A program made the position numbers and the translations under genes. DNA of 64,000 nucleotides from the NCBI GenBank assembly GCA_039183205.1, contig JBCDBR010000009.1, positions 1 to 64,000 on the forward strand, read 5' to 3'. Position 1 is the first letter of the stretch. Each line of letters opens with the position of its first letter. The notes under the pieces were generated by a model, which worked only from the letters and a program-made list of their open reading frames with translations, made no database searches and was not told where the DNA came from. This DNA comes from HKCCE3408 sp039183205 (lineage in GTDB: Bacteria; Pseudomonadota; Alphaproteobacteria; Rhodobacterales; Rhodobacteraceae). Positions 24,071 to 33,100 of this stretch are shown in pieces.

Positions 24071-26476
24071 ATGAACCTTCCAATCGACGCTGTCTTGCCG
24101 GAGCTTCTGGCCGCGCTCGAACAGCACCGCCGCGCCGTGCTGCAAGCGCCACCGGGGGCGGGAAAGACGACGCGCGTCCCGCTTGCCATGCTGGAGGCCG
24201 GGCTTTGTCAGGGCAAGATCATCCTGTTGGAGCCGCGGCGTCTGGCGGCGCGAGCCGCGGCAGAACGAATGGCCCAAACACGCGGCGAGGCGCCGGGTGC
24301 GACCGTCGGCTATCGCATGCGTGGCGACAGCGCCATCGGTCGGTCGACGCGGATCGAAGTTGTGACCGAAGGCATCTTGACGCGCATGATCCAGGCCGCG
24401 CCCGATCTGCCCGGCATCTCCGCGGTCGTTTTCGATGAATTCCACGAAAGATCCCTCAACGCCGATCTCGGCCTGGCACTGGTTTGGGAAGCCCGCCAGG
24501 CCCTGCGCGAGGATCTGATCGTATTGGTCATGTCAGCCACATTGGACGCGGCACCTGTCTCGGTTCTCTTGGACGACGCGCCGATCGTCTCATCGCAGGG
24601 CCGAAGCTTCCCGGTGGAGACGGTTTGGCCTGCGACACCAGCGCCCAAGGACCAAAGGCTCGAGACGCAACTCGTGGCATTGATCGAGACCGCTATCGCA
24701 GAAACCGATGGTGGCATCTTGGTGTTTTTGCCTGGCGAGGGCGAGATCCGCCGCGTCGCGGCAGCTTTGGCCGGCCGGATGCCGAAAGATGTCGCGCTTC
24801 AGCAACTTTACGGAGCACTTCCCATCGCACAACAGCGCGCGGCGATCCGTCCGCTCCGGTCTGGCCGGAAATTGGTGCTGAGCACTGCGATTGCCGAAAC
24901 CTCGCTGACGATTGACGACATTACCGTGGTGATCGATGCTGGCCGGGCGCGGCGCGCGCGTTACGATCCGGCCTCGGGCATGACACGGCTTGTTACCGAG
25001 CCGGTGAGCCGCGCCGAAGCCGATCAGCGCCGGGGACGGGCCGGACGCGTGGCGCCGGGCATTTGCTATCGCAATTGGACGCGCGGCGCGGAGGGCGCAT
25101 TGCCGCTTTTCGCGCCTGCCGAAATTGAGACCGGCGATCTGGCCGGCTTTGCGCTTGAATTGGCGATTTGGGGCGGGGAGGACGCGCTTGCCTTTCTCAC
25201 GCCACCGCCAGCCGGACCGCTGCGCGCGGCGCGGCGCCTGTTGGTTCAGCTTGGCGCGCTGGATCAAAGCGGCAGGGTCACCAACCACGGCCGGAGGTTG
25301 GCCGAAATCCCACTGCACCCCCGCCTGGCGCATATGCTCGTCCATGGCGGATCGCGAGCGCCTGGCCTTGCCGCCCTGTTGTCGGAGCGCGGCCGGGTGC
25401 CTCATGTCGGGGCTGACCTGGCCAAACAGCAACGCGCAGTCGAAAGCGGCGCGGCAGATAAGGCGCTGGTCGCGCGTATCAAAGCGGAGACACGTCGCCT
25501 TGCAAAATTCGCCCAAGGCCATGTGCAGGCGTCAGCGGAACTGGCCATGCTCGCTTATCCCGACCGCGTCGCCCTTCGCCGCCAAGGTGACGCGCCTCGT
25601 TACCTTTTGTCAGGCGGCAAAGGCGCCTTTCTCGACCCGGGCGACGATCTTTCCGGTCAACGGATGCTGGCCGTCACGGATCTCGACGGCGATGCGCGCG
25701 AGGCCCGGATCCGGGCCGCCTTTGCGATATCCGAAGCCATGCTGCGCACCCATTTTTCACGGCAAATCGCGTGGGTCGACACCTGCAAATGGTCGAAACG
25801 CACGCGCCAAGTCGTGGCCCGGCAGCAAGAGATGTTCGGCGCCTTAGTGCTTTCTGACCGGGTTTGGCGCACGCCACCGGACACCGCAGTTTTGGCCGCG
25901 ATTTTAGACGGCATCCGCGAGCTTGGGCTGGATTGCTTAGGCTGGTCGGACGCGGCACGCCGCCTGCGCGCTCGGATCGCGGTCACGGGTCTGAAAGACG
26001 TGAGCGATGGAGCCTTGCTGGTGCAGCTCGAAGACTGGGCAGCTCCATTCCTGGCCGGGTTCCAGAGCGCAGATGATCTGCGCAAATTCGACCCAGCAGA
26101 CGCCCTTTGCGCTTGGATCGGGTGGGACGGGCAAAAACAGCTGGACAAGATAGCACCGGCATCCTGGACAAGCCCGCTTGGGCGCAAGATCCCAATCGAC
26201 TACACAGCCGACGCACCTGAAATCGCGCTTCGGCTCCAAGAGGTGTTTGGCACTACGGTGCATCCTGTGGTTGGGCCCAACCAACAACCGCTTCGGATGG
26301 TGTTGCTGTCACCGGCGGGGCGCCAGGTGCAGGTGACCACCGATCTGCCGGGGTTTTGGGCCGGGTCTTACACGGATGTGCGCAAGGACATGCGCGCGCG
26401 CTATCCAAAACATCCCTGGCCAGAAGACCCGAGCGTCGCCCAACCCACCCTGCGCGCAAAACCCCGCGCGCGCTAA
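24071..26476 (+). CDS. hrpB: ATP-dependent RNA helicase HrpB
   Basis: An 801-residue DEAH-type helicase. Walker A is APPGAGKTT (residues 26-34). Motif II is DEFH (122-125). Motif III is SAT (155-157). The helicase C domain contains ETSLTIDD and the motif VI equivalent QRRGRAGR. The long C-terminal part has the HrpB-specific module ending in KHPWPEDP, typical of the family, whose cellular substrate is unclear. The frame is open upstream to 23276, but only the ATG at 24071 gives the family N-terminus (MNLPIDAVLPELLAAL). Its last four bases overlap the end of the convergent DUF2235 gene. Confidence 0.94.
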   Translation: MNLPIDAVLPELLAALEQHRRAVLQAPPGAGKTTRVPLAMLEAGLCQGKIILLEPRRLAARAAAERMAQTRGEAPGATVGYRMRGDSAIGRSTRIEVVTEGILTRMIQAAPDLPGISAVVFDEFHERSLNADLGLALVWEARQALREDLIVLVMSATLDAAPVSVLLDDAPIVSSQGRSFPVETVWPATPAPKDQRLETQLVALIETAIAETDGGILVFLPGEGEIRRVAAALAGRMPKDVALQQLYGALPIAQQRAAIRPLRSGRKLVLSTAIAETSLTIDDITVVIDAGRARRARYDPASGMTRLVTEPVSRAEADQRRGRAGRVAPGICYRNWTRGAEGALPLFAPAEIETGDLAGFALELAIWGGEDALAFLTPPPAGPLRAARRLLVQLGALDQSGRVTNHGRRLAEIPLHPRLAHMLVHGGSRAPGLAALLSERGRVPHVGADLAKQQRAVESGAADKALVARIKAETRRLAKFAQGHVQASAELAMLAYPDRVALRRQGDAPRYLLSGGKGAFLDPGDDLSGQRMLAVTDLDGDAREARIRAAFAISEAMLRTHFSRQIAWVDTCKWSKRTRQVVARQQEMFGALVLSDRVWRTPPDTAVLAAILDGIRELGLDCLGWSDAARRLRARIAVTGLKDVSDGALLVQLEDWAAPFLAGFQSADDLRKFDPADALCAWIGWDGQKQLDKIAPASWTSPLGRKIPIDYTADAPEIALRLQEVFGTTVHPVVGPNQQPLRMVLLSPAGRQVQVTTDLPGFWAGSYTDVRKDMRARYPKHPWPEDPSVAQPTLRAKPRAR

Positions 26477-27552
26477 CGCTCCAACGCGGCTGGCGGCAGA
26501 TCGCGGGCCGGCCCCTCGGCGTTTTTGCCGGCAGAGGGATGAATGGCCTCGCTCGGATCGATCCCGACGACGCGGCGTTGCCGGTCGAGGAAGATCTTGG
26601 ACCACCCTGCAAATTTGCCAATCGACGGCGCCTCGGGGTCGGTTGGAAAGCGTTGGCGCCAAGCGTTTGGCAACCCCAGCCCGGCGGCTTCGGCTTCGCC
26701 CAGCATCCAAACTAGGGTGATATTTGACAAGGGCCGCGACCGGTCGCGCCCGCCAAGCTGGCCGCCGATATCGCCATGCGTTCCTCGGAACCACATCTGC
26801 ACGATATCACATCCCTGAGCGCCGGCCGTTTCACACAATCGATCCTCAGGTACGTTCCACAGGACGGGCAGATACGCCTCCCGCGTCTCATCAAGCGCCA
26901 ATGCATGGCGACCAATTCGCGTACTCTCGCCCAGATCGTGGTTATGGTAGGGGTGCACCTCACCCAAAAAGCGCCAAAGCAGCGGCCACCGAATCCCAAG
27001 CGCGCGCACGGTGTCGTAGACGCCCAAAAAGGCAATCTCGACTTCCTGCCGGCAATGGCGCGCTCTGAGGTCTTGGGCGGCCTGCGACGTCGGGTCGGTG
27101 CGGTAGTGCTCGTAGATGCGGCCAAGTCGGTCTTCGTTCACACGGCCCGGCCGTAAAAGACCCATCTGGTCGATCAATCCGGCAAGGGATCTGACCGCAT
27201 AGGCACCTCGAGAGAAGCCCATCAGAACGATCTGATCCCCAATGCGATAATGTTTCGCCAAGAACAAATACGCCCGAAGGATCTGACGGTTGATCCCAAT
27301 CCCCGCGATGACCTCGTGCATCCGGCCGATCCCGCGCCATTGAATACCCGGCTCATAGAAGATCGACAGATCGTCGCGCCGGCCATATTGGGTCAGCAGC
27401 CGGAAGGTGAGGCCGATATTGGTTTCAAAGCCCGGAACGAGGCTCGACATCGTGCCATCAAGCAAAACCACATGAACGCGCGGGCGCTGCCGTGCAGGGA
27501 CCGATAGGGCCGCCCGATCAGGGGTCTTATTCCGCGGCAAGCGATCCCTCAC
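26473..27552 (-). CDS. DUF2235 protein (T6SS phospholipase effector-like hydrolase)
   Basis: About 359 residues of the DUF2235 alpha/beta-hydrolase family, which includes Tle1-type phospholipases but also many housekeeping-like members. Visible motifs are VVLLDGTMSSL at the front (the family usually has DGT), LMGFSRGAYAVRSLAGL with the nucleophile serine in G-F-S-R-G, and GTHGDIGGQLGG carrying the acid and metal-like residues. No VgrG, PAAR or immunity gene is adjacent, so an effector role is not supported. The start is uncertain: GTG at 27552 or TTG at 27540 (preceded by GAGGGA). Both overlap the end of the molybdoprotein gene in another frame, which indicates coupling. Confidence 0.8.
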   Translation of the reverse strand: MRDRLPRNKTPDRAALSVPARQRPRVHVVLLDGTMSSLVPGFETNIGLTFRLLTQYGRRDDLSIFYEPGIQWRGIGRMHEVIAGIGINRQILRAYLFLAKHYRIGDQIVLMGFSRGAYAVRSLAGLIDQMGLLRPGRVNEDRLGRIYEHYRTDPTSQAAQDLRARHCRQEVEIAFLGVYDTVRALGIRWPLLWRFLGEVHPYHNHDLGESTRIGRHALALDETREAYLPVLWNVPEDRLCETAGAQGCDIVQMWFRGTHGDIGGQLGGRDRSRPLSNITLVWMLGEAEAAGLGLPNAWRQRFPTDPEAPSIGKFAGWSKIFLDRQRRVVGIDPSEAIHPSAGKNAEGPARDLPPAALER

Positions 27553-29824
27553 GATCGTTGACCAGTTTCCACACGCGCGACGGCGTGAAGGGCATATCAA
27601 CCTGGCGAACGCCCAAAGGCCACAGCGCATCCTGAACGGCATTCGCCACCGCAGCGAGCGCGCCGACGGTCCCAGCCTCGCCGCATCCTTTCATGCCCAA
27701 CGGGTTGGCCGTCGACGGCACGGGCTCAGAGTAAAAGGCAATCATCGGTGCATCCGAGGCGCGCGGCATGCCGTAATCCATGAATGTTGCGCTCAGTAAT
27801 TGCCCATTTTCATCATACACAACGTGTTCGGTCAGCGCTTGACCCAAGCCTTGCACCACACCGCCGTGAACTTGGCCCTCGGCCAGCATCGGGTTCATCA
27901 AGTTGCCGAAATCATCGACCACTGTATAGCGCTCGATTGTGATGGCGCCGGTGGCGGGATCGATCTCAAGCTCGCAAATATGGCAGCCATTGGGAAACGA
28001 CCGACCGGGCAAAGTGATCTCCTTCTCCGCCACGCAAAGTGCGGCCTGTCCCGCGGCCCGCGCCGCCTCAGCGGCTTCCAGGATGGTGACAACCACATTC
28101 GAGCCGGGTGAGCGGAACACGCCCTCGGTTGCGTCGAAATTTGGCGTGCCATCCAGCATATCGGCAACCAGCGGCAATAGACCTTCGATCAAGGCCTGAG
28201 TTGTTTCGCCAATGGCCATGCCCATGACCGTCACGGAGCGTGACCCGCCGGTCCCGCCGCCCGTTGCAATCAGATCGCTATCGCCTTGCACCACCTCCAC
28301 GGCATCAAGAGGCAAGCCAAGCTGGTCGTGCAGCATCTGCGCAAACACCGTCTCGTGGCCCTGGCCGTTTGATTGTGTGCCGGCATACACTTTGGCACCT
28401 GTCTCCGTCAGTTCGATCTTTGCGGTTTCGCTATTGCTGCCCAGAATGCTCTCAATGTAATAACAAACGCCTATTCCACGTAGCCGATTATCTGCCGCCG
28501 ACCTATCACGCCGCGATGAAAAGCCCGCGAGATCGGCCTCGTCTACCGCACGGTCGAGCACCCGGTTGAAATCACCGGTGTCGTAAAGTTCGCCCATCTG
28601 CGTCTTGTAGGGCATGTCGGAGATTGCGATAAAATTCTTGCGCCGCAGCATCAGCGCGTCGACCCCCAATTCGCGCGCGGCCCGGTCGATCACGCGTTCC
28701 AAAACGTAATTCGCCTCCGGCCGCCCGGCCCCGCGATACGCATCGACTTGAGTGGTGTTGGTATAGATACCGCGACACGCAACGAAAGCGGCGCGAATAT
28801 CGTAGGTCCCGGTGAGCACCCGGCTGAACAGCTGCGATTGAATGAACTGGGCGAAGTTCGAGTTATAGGCGCCCAGATTGCTAAGTGTTTCAACTTTGTA
28901 GGCAACGATCCGTAAATCGGCGTCAAACCCGATCTCGGCAGTCGATTTCAGATCGCGCCCGGCATTGTCCGACAGCATCGCCTCAGTTCGTTCCGACATC
29001 CAGCGCACCGGGCGGCCGAGATGTTGCGCCGCAAAGCCCAGCATGAGGTCTTCGGGGTAATTCATCCCCTTCATCCCAAATCCGCCGCCGACATCCGGCG
29101 TGGTGACGCGCACTTGCGCCTCGGGCAGACCGGCCCAAGCGGCAAATTCAGATTTAAGGCCCCAAACGCCCTGGCTTGATTGCGCGATATGGACGCGATC
29201 CCCATCCATTTCCGCATACCCGCCGCGGGCTTCCATCGAATTGGCGAAGACCCGATTGTCCGAGACATCTAGACGCACGCGATGCACCGCACCCGCCATC
29301 GCGGCATCGACCGCGCCTTCATCGCCAAGCGCCCAGTCAAAGGCCACATTGTCCGGGGCATCGGGATGCAGCGCGATACCCCCCGGGGCCAAATCCAGCT
29401 TGACCTCCAACGTCTCGTAGTCGAATTCGATTAACTCCGCCGCGTCTTTGGCCTGGGCCAGCGTTTCGGCCACGACAAAGGCCACGGCCTCCCCGACAAA
29501 CCGGACGCGTCCGTTCGCCAAGATCGGGCGATCCGGAGCGGCCCCTTTGCTGCCGTCACGGTTTTTGACGGTCGAAAATTTCATGGTGTTCTTCCGGCCC
29601 GCCGCCGCAAGATCGGCGGCGGTAAACACAGCCGCTACACCGGGCGCCTGCCGGGCGGCCGCCACGTCGAGCTCGGTAATCTCAGCATGAGCAACCGGTG
29701 ACCGGAATACATGCGCAAAGAGCGCGCCCTCCGGCACCGCATCGTCTATATAGCACCCCGCGCCGATCAAAAACCGGTTATCTTCAAGGCGGGTAATGGG
29801 TTGGCTCGTGCCGAACTTGCTCAT
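27527..29824 (-). CDS. CoxL-like molybdopterin-binding subunit (xanthine dehydrogenase family)
   Basis: A 765-residue large subunit of the molybdenum hydroxylase family (aldehyde oxidase, xanthine dehydrogenase, CO dehydrogenase-like). It has the small hammerhead domain at the N-terminus, then molybdopterin-binding blocks TTPDVGGGFGMKG, VDAYRGAGRPEANYVLER near residue 355, and GCGEAGTVGALAAVANAV with the catalytic glutamate near the C-terminus. The AYRGAGR loop is the form II type, not the AYxCSFR loop of true CO dehydrogenase, so CO is not the expected substrate. The FeS and FAD subunit genes that normally accompany it are absent here. ATG at 29824 is chosen for the family start MSKFGTSQPITRLED. 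The next gene, DUF2235, overlaps its stop. Confidence 0.9.
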   Translation of the reverse strand: MSKFGTSQPITRLEDNRFLIGAGCYIDDAVPEGALFAHVFRSPVAHAEITELDVAAARQAPGVAAVFTAADLAAAGRKNTMKFSTVKNRDGSKGAAPDRPILANGRVRFVGEAVAFVVAETLAQAKDAAELIEFDYETLEVKLDLAPGGIALHPDAPDNVAFDWALGDEGAVDAAMAGAVHRVRLDVSDNRVFANSMEARGGYAEMDGDRVHIAQSSQGVWGLKSEFAAWAGLPEAQVRVTTPDVGGGFGMKGMNYPEDLMLGFAAQHLGRPVRWMSERTEAMLSDNAGRDLKSTAEIGFDADLRIVAYKVETLSNLGAYNSNFAQFIQSQLFSRVLTGTYDIRAAFVACRGIYTNTTQVDAYRGAGRPEANYVLERVIDRAARELGVDALMLRRKNFIAISDMPYKTQMGELYDTGDFNRVLDRAVDEADLAGFSSRRDRSAADNRLRGIGVCYYIESILGSNSETAKIELTETGAKVYAGTQSNGQGHETVFAQMLHDQLGLPLDAVEVVQGDSDLIATGGGTGGSRSVTVMGMAIGETTQALIEGLLPLVADMLDGTPNFDATEGVFRSPGSNVVVTILEAAEAARAAGQAALCVAEKEITLPGRSFPNGCHICELEIDPATGAITIERYTVVDDFGNLMNPMLAEGQVHGGVVQGLGQALTEHVVYDENGQLLSATFMDYGMPRASDAPMIAFYSEPVPSTANPLGMKGCGEAGTVGALAAVANAVQDALWPLGVRQVDMPFTPSRVWKLVNDREGSLAAE

Positions 29825-29961
29825 TGCGGGCTCGCTGTCTATCGAATTGGCTGAGTGCGACACTAGTCGGCGCGGCTCGGGCGTCCAGTGCCGCTTTCCC
29901 TTTCCACGGCACTTCGCTAGGAAAAGCCAAATGTGACGCATGTGACAAAGGTCGATCCGCG

Positions 29962-32900
29962 ATGGACAAGACGTTCGACGCCAAAACTCGGGAGCCTGAG
30001 ATTTACGCCGCGTGGGAAGCTGCCGGTGCATTTCGTGCTGGGGCCAACAAATCCCGTGACGAGAGCTTTACGATCATGTTGCCGCCGCCGAACGTGACAG
30101 GGGCGCTGCATGTGGGCCATGCGTTTAATCACACGCTGATGGATATCCTTGTGCGCTGGCATCGGATGCGCGGGTTCGACACACTCTGGCAGCCGGGCCA
30201 AGACCATGCCGGCATTGCCACGCAGCTTCAGGTCGAAAAGCGCCTGGCAGAGCAGGGCAATCGCGGCCGCAAAGACATGAGCCGCGCGGAATTTCTGGGC
30301 CATGTCTGGGATTGGAAAACCGAAAAGGGCGGCACAATCATCGAACAGATGAAACGCCTCGGCTCAAGCTGCGACTGGCAGCGGAACGCCTTTACCATGT
30401 CCGGCGCGCCTGGGGCCCCTGACGGTAACGCGGGCAATTTCCACGATGCCGTCATCAAGGTCTTTGTCGAGATGTATAACAAGGGCCTCATCTACCGCGG
30501 CAAACGGCTGGTCAATTGGGACCCCCATTTCGAAACCGCGATTTCCGACCTTGAGGTCGAGAACATCGAGGTGGCAGGTCACATGTGGCACTTCAAATAC
30601 CCATTGGCCGGCGGCGCAACCTACGAATATGTCGAAAAGGACCCAGACGGCAACGTCACCTTACGCGAAACGCGCGATTACATTTCCATCGCCACGACCC
30701 GGCCGGAGACGATGCTGGGGGATGGCGCGGTGGCCGTGCATCCAGGTGACGAACGCTACGCGCCGATCATTGGCAAGCTGTGCGAAATCCCCGTGGGTCC
30801 CAAGGAACACCGCCGCCTGATCCCGATCATCACCGATGACTACCCCGATCCCGACTTCGGCTCGGGCGCGGTGAAGATCACCGGCGCGCATGATTTCAAC
30901 GACTATCAAGTCGCACAGCGCGGCGGCATACCGATGTATCGGCTGATGGATACGCGCGGCTATATGCGGGACGATGGCGCACCCTATGCCACGGCCGCCA
31001 CCCGCGCGCAGGCCATCGCCGAAGGATCCGAATTCACCGAGGCCGAGGTCGACACGCTGAACCTGGTGCCCGACCATTTGCGCGGTCTCGACCGGTTCGC
31101 AGCACGCACAAAGGTCGTCGAAGAAATCACCGCCGAGGGCCTCGCGGTCATGACCACCAACGACGACCCGCGCTTGGGCGGCAAACCCAAAGCCGACGAC
31201 GAGGTCACAGAAGTCCCCCTCGTCGAGGCCAAACCGATCATGCAGCCCTTCGGCGACCGCTCCAAGGTCGTCGTGGAGCCCATGCTCACCGACCAATGGT
31301 TCGTCGATGCCGAAAAAGTCGCCGCCCCCGCGCTCGAGAGCGTCAAATCCGGCCGCGTGAAAATCCTGCCCGAGAGCGGTGAGAAGGTGTTTTATCACTG
31401 GCTCGAAAACATCGAGCCCTGGACCATTTCTCGGCAGCTCTGGTGGGGACACCAGATCCCGGTTTGGTATGGGCCGCAAATCCCAGATGCCGACACCCGG
31501 TTGGAGGATTTTTTGGGTGTCATGCAATTGTCCGACGCAACAAAGCTGAAGGCTTTCTGCGCGCCGACCTACCAGGAAGCTCGCGCAATAGCCGGCGAGT
31601 ACTACAGAGAGCGTCTGTCGATCTGGCACCTCACCTTCCTTATTGATGAGACCCCTGGCGAGAAGACGGACTGCCGGCTCGATCGTGACGGTGAGTTGAT
31701 GGAAATTAAACTCGCGCGAGACCCCGACGTCCTCGACACCTGGTTCTCTTCCGGCCTCTGGCCCTTCGGTACGCTCGGCTGGCCCGAGGACACCGATGAG
31801 ATGCAGCGCTTCTTCCCCACGGACGTCCTGATCACCGGCCAGGACATCCTCTTTTTTTGGGTCGCGCGCATGATGATGATGTCTGAGGCGATCCTCGACA
31901 AAGAGCCCTTCCACACGGTCTATCTCCACCAGCTTGTCCGCGACGAGAAGGGCAAGAAGATGTCGAAGACCACGGGCAACGTCATCGACCCGCTGGATAT
32001 TGTCGACGAATTCGGCGCCGACGCGCTGCGCTTCACCAACGCCTCGATGGCGGCCCTTGGCGGCGTCCTGAAGCTCTCAAAAGATCGTATCGCCGGTTAT
32101 CGCAATTTCGGTACCAAGCTTTGGAACGCCGCCCGGTTTGGCGAGATAAACGAAGCCCTGCCCTCACCCGAATTCGACCCCGCCAGCGCCACACAAACCG
32201 TGAACCAGTGGATCATCGGCGAGATCGCGCGCGCCCGGCTGGCCCATGATGAGGCGCTGGAGGCCTACCGGTTCAACGACGCGGCCAACGGGCTTTATGC
32301 CGTCACCTGGGGCAAGGTCTGCGATTGGTATCTGGAATTTGCCAAGCCTCTCTTGGCAGAGCCCGTCACGGCCGACGAAACCCGCGCCACGCTCGCTTGG
32401 GTGATCGATCAATGCCTGATCCTGTTGCACCCTGTCATGCCGTTTATCACAGAGGCGCTTTGGGGCGATATCGCCGCGCGGGACAAGATGCTCGTCCATA
32501 CGAAATGGCCCGAATATGGGCCAGAGCTCATCAATGCCGATGCCGATAAGGAGATCAATTGGGTGATCGCCGCGATCGAAGACATCCGATCGGTTCGTGC
32601 GCAAATGGGCGTTCCGGCCGGGGCCAAGGTGTCGCTTGTCCATACTGGCCTGACCGCCGAAGCTGCGGAAGTTTGGGCGCGCAACGCCGCGATGATCGGG
32701 CGTCTGGCGCGCGTCGAAAGCCTTGCCGAGGTCGCAGAGCTTCCGAAAGGCGCGGCCACGCTGAGCATAACGGGTGGAACCTTTGCGCTGCCGCTTGCCG
32801 ATCTAATCGATGTGCGCGCCGAAAAGGATCGGCTGGAAAATTCCCTTGGCAAGCTGAGCAAAGAGCTCGGCGGATTGCGCGGTCGGCTCAGCAATCCGAA

Positions 32901-33018
32901 ATTTGCCCAAAGCGCGCCAGAGGACGTGGTCGAAGAAACGCGGAACAACCTGGCCTTGCGCGAAGCTGAGGAAACCAAGCTGAAGGCCGCGCTCAACCGG
33001 CTGGCCGAGATCGCATGA
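29962..33018 (+). CDS. valS: Valyl-tRNA synthetase
   Basis: A 1018-residue class I synthetase that charges tRNA-Val. HIGH-type motif is PPPNVTGALHVGH (His50 to His53). The editing domain follows, then the WWGHQIPVWYG block, LDTWFSSGLWP and KMSK in KGKKMSKTTGNV near residue 665. The C-terminus is the tRNA-binding coiled coil (AEKDRLENSLGKLSKEL...). Between WYG and DPDVLDTW lies a segment of about 80 residues (about 503-586) that is longer than in E. coli ValS and shows different codon choice. ATG at 29962 matches the family N-terminus MDKTFDAKTREPEIY. It is divergent from the molybdoprotein gene. Confidence 0.96.
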   Translation: MDKTFDAKTREPEIYAAWEAAGAFRAGANKSRDESFTIMLPPPNVTGALHVGHAFNHTLMDILVRWHRMRGFDTLWQPGQDHAGIATQLQVEKRLAEQGNRGRKDMSRAEFLGHVWDWKTEKGGTIIEQMKRLGSSCDWQRNAFTMSGAPGAPDGNAGNFHDAVIKVFVEMYNKGLIYRGKRLVNWDPHFETAISDLEVENIEVAGHMWHFKYPLAGGATYEYVEKDPDGNVTLRETRDYISIATTRPETMLGDGAVAVHPGDERYAPIIGKLCEIPVGPKEHRRLIPIITDDYPDPDFGSGAVKITGAHDFNDYQVAQRGGIPMYRLMDTRGYMRDDGAPYATAATRAQAIAEGSEFTEAEVDTLNLVPDHLRGLDRFAARTKVVEEITAEGLAVMTTNDDPRLGGKPKADDEVTEVPLVEAKPIMQPFGDRSKVVVEPMLTDQWFVDAEKVAAPALESVKSGRVKILPESGEKVFYHWLENIEPWTISRQLWWGHQIPVWYGPQIPDADTRLEDFLGVMQLSDATKLKAFCAPTYQEARAIAGEYYRERLSIWHLTFLIDETPGEKTDCRLDRDGELMEIKLARDPDVLDTWFSSGLWPFGTLGWPEDTDEMQRFFPTDVLITGQDILFFWVARMMMMSEAILDKEPFHTVYLHQLVRDEKGKKMSKTTGNVIDPLDIVDEFGADALRFTNASMAALGGVLKLSKDRIAGYRNFGTKLWNAARFGEINEALPSPEFDPASATQTVNQWIIGEIARARLAHDEALEAYRFNDAANGLYAVTWGKVCDWYLEFAKPLLAEPVTADETRATLAWVIDQCLILLHPVMPFITEALWGDIAARDKMLVHTKWPEYGPELINADADKEINWVIAAIEDIRSVRAQMGVPAGAKVSLVHTGLTAEAAEVWARNAAMIGRLARVESLAEVAELPKGAATLSITGGTFALPLADLIDVRAEKDRLENSLGKLSKELGGLRGRLSNPKFAQSAPEDVVEETRNNLALREAEETKLKAALNRLAEIA

Positions 33019-33100
33019 TCGCGGGCAGCTCTTCAGGAATGCGCGTTCGTCTCTGCTGAAACCTTGTGCCTTGGCCAAGTTTCCGCCAGACCCTGCGGTT

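Noticed and set aside
26473..27552. Type VI secretion effector cassette
   Set aside because: DUF2235 alone is not enough: no VgrG, PAAR, Hcp or immunity gene is adjacent.
27527..29824. Aerobic CO dehydrogenase
   Set aside because: The active-site loop is AYRGAGR, not the AYxCSFR of true CO dehydrogenase, and coxM/coxS are missing.
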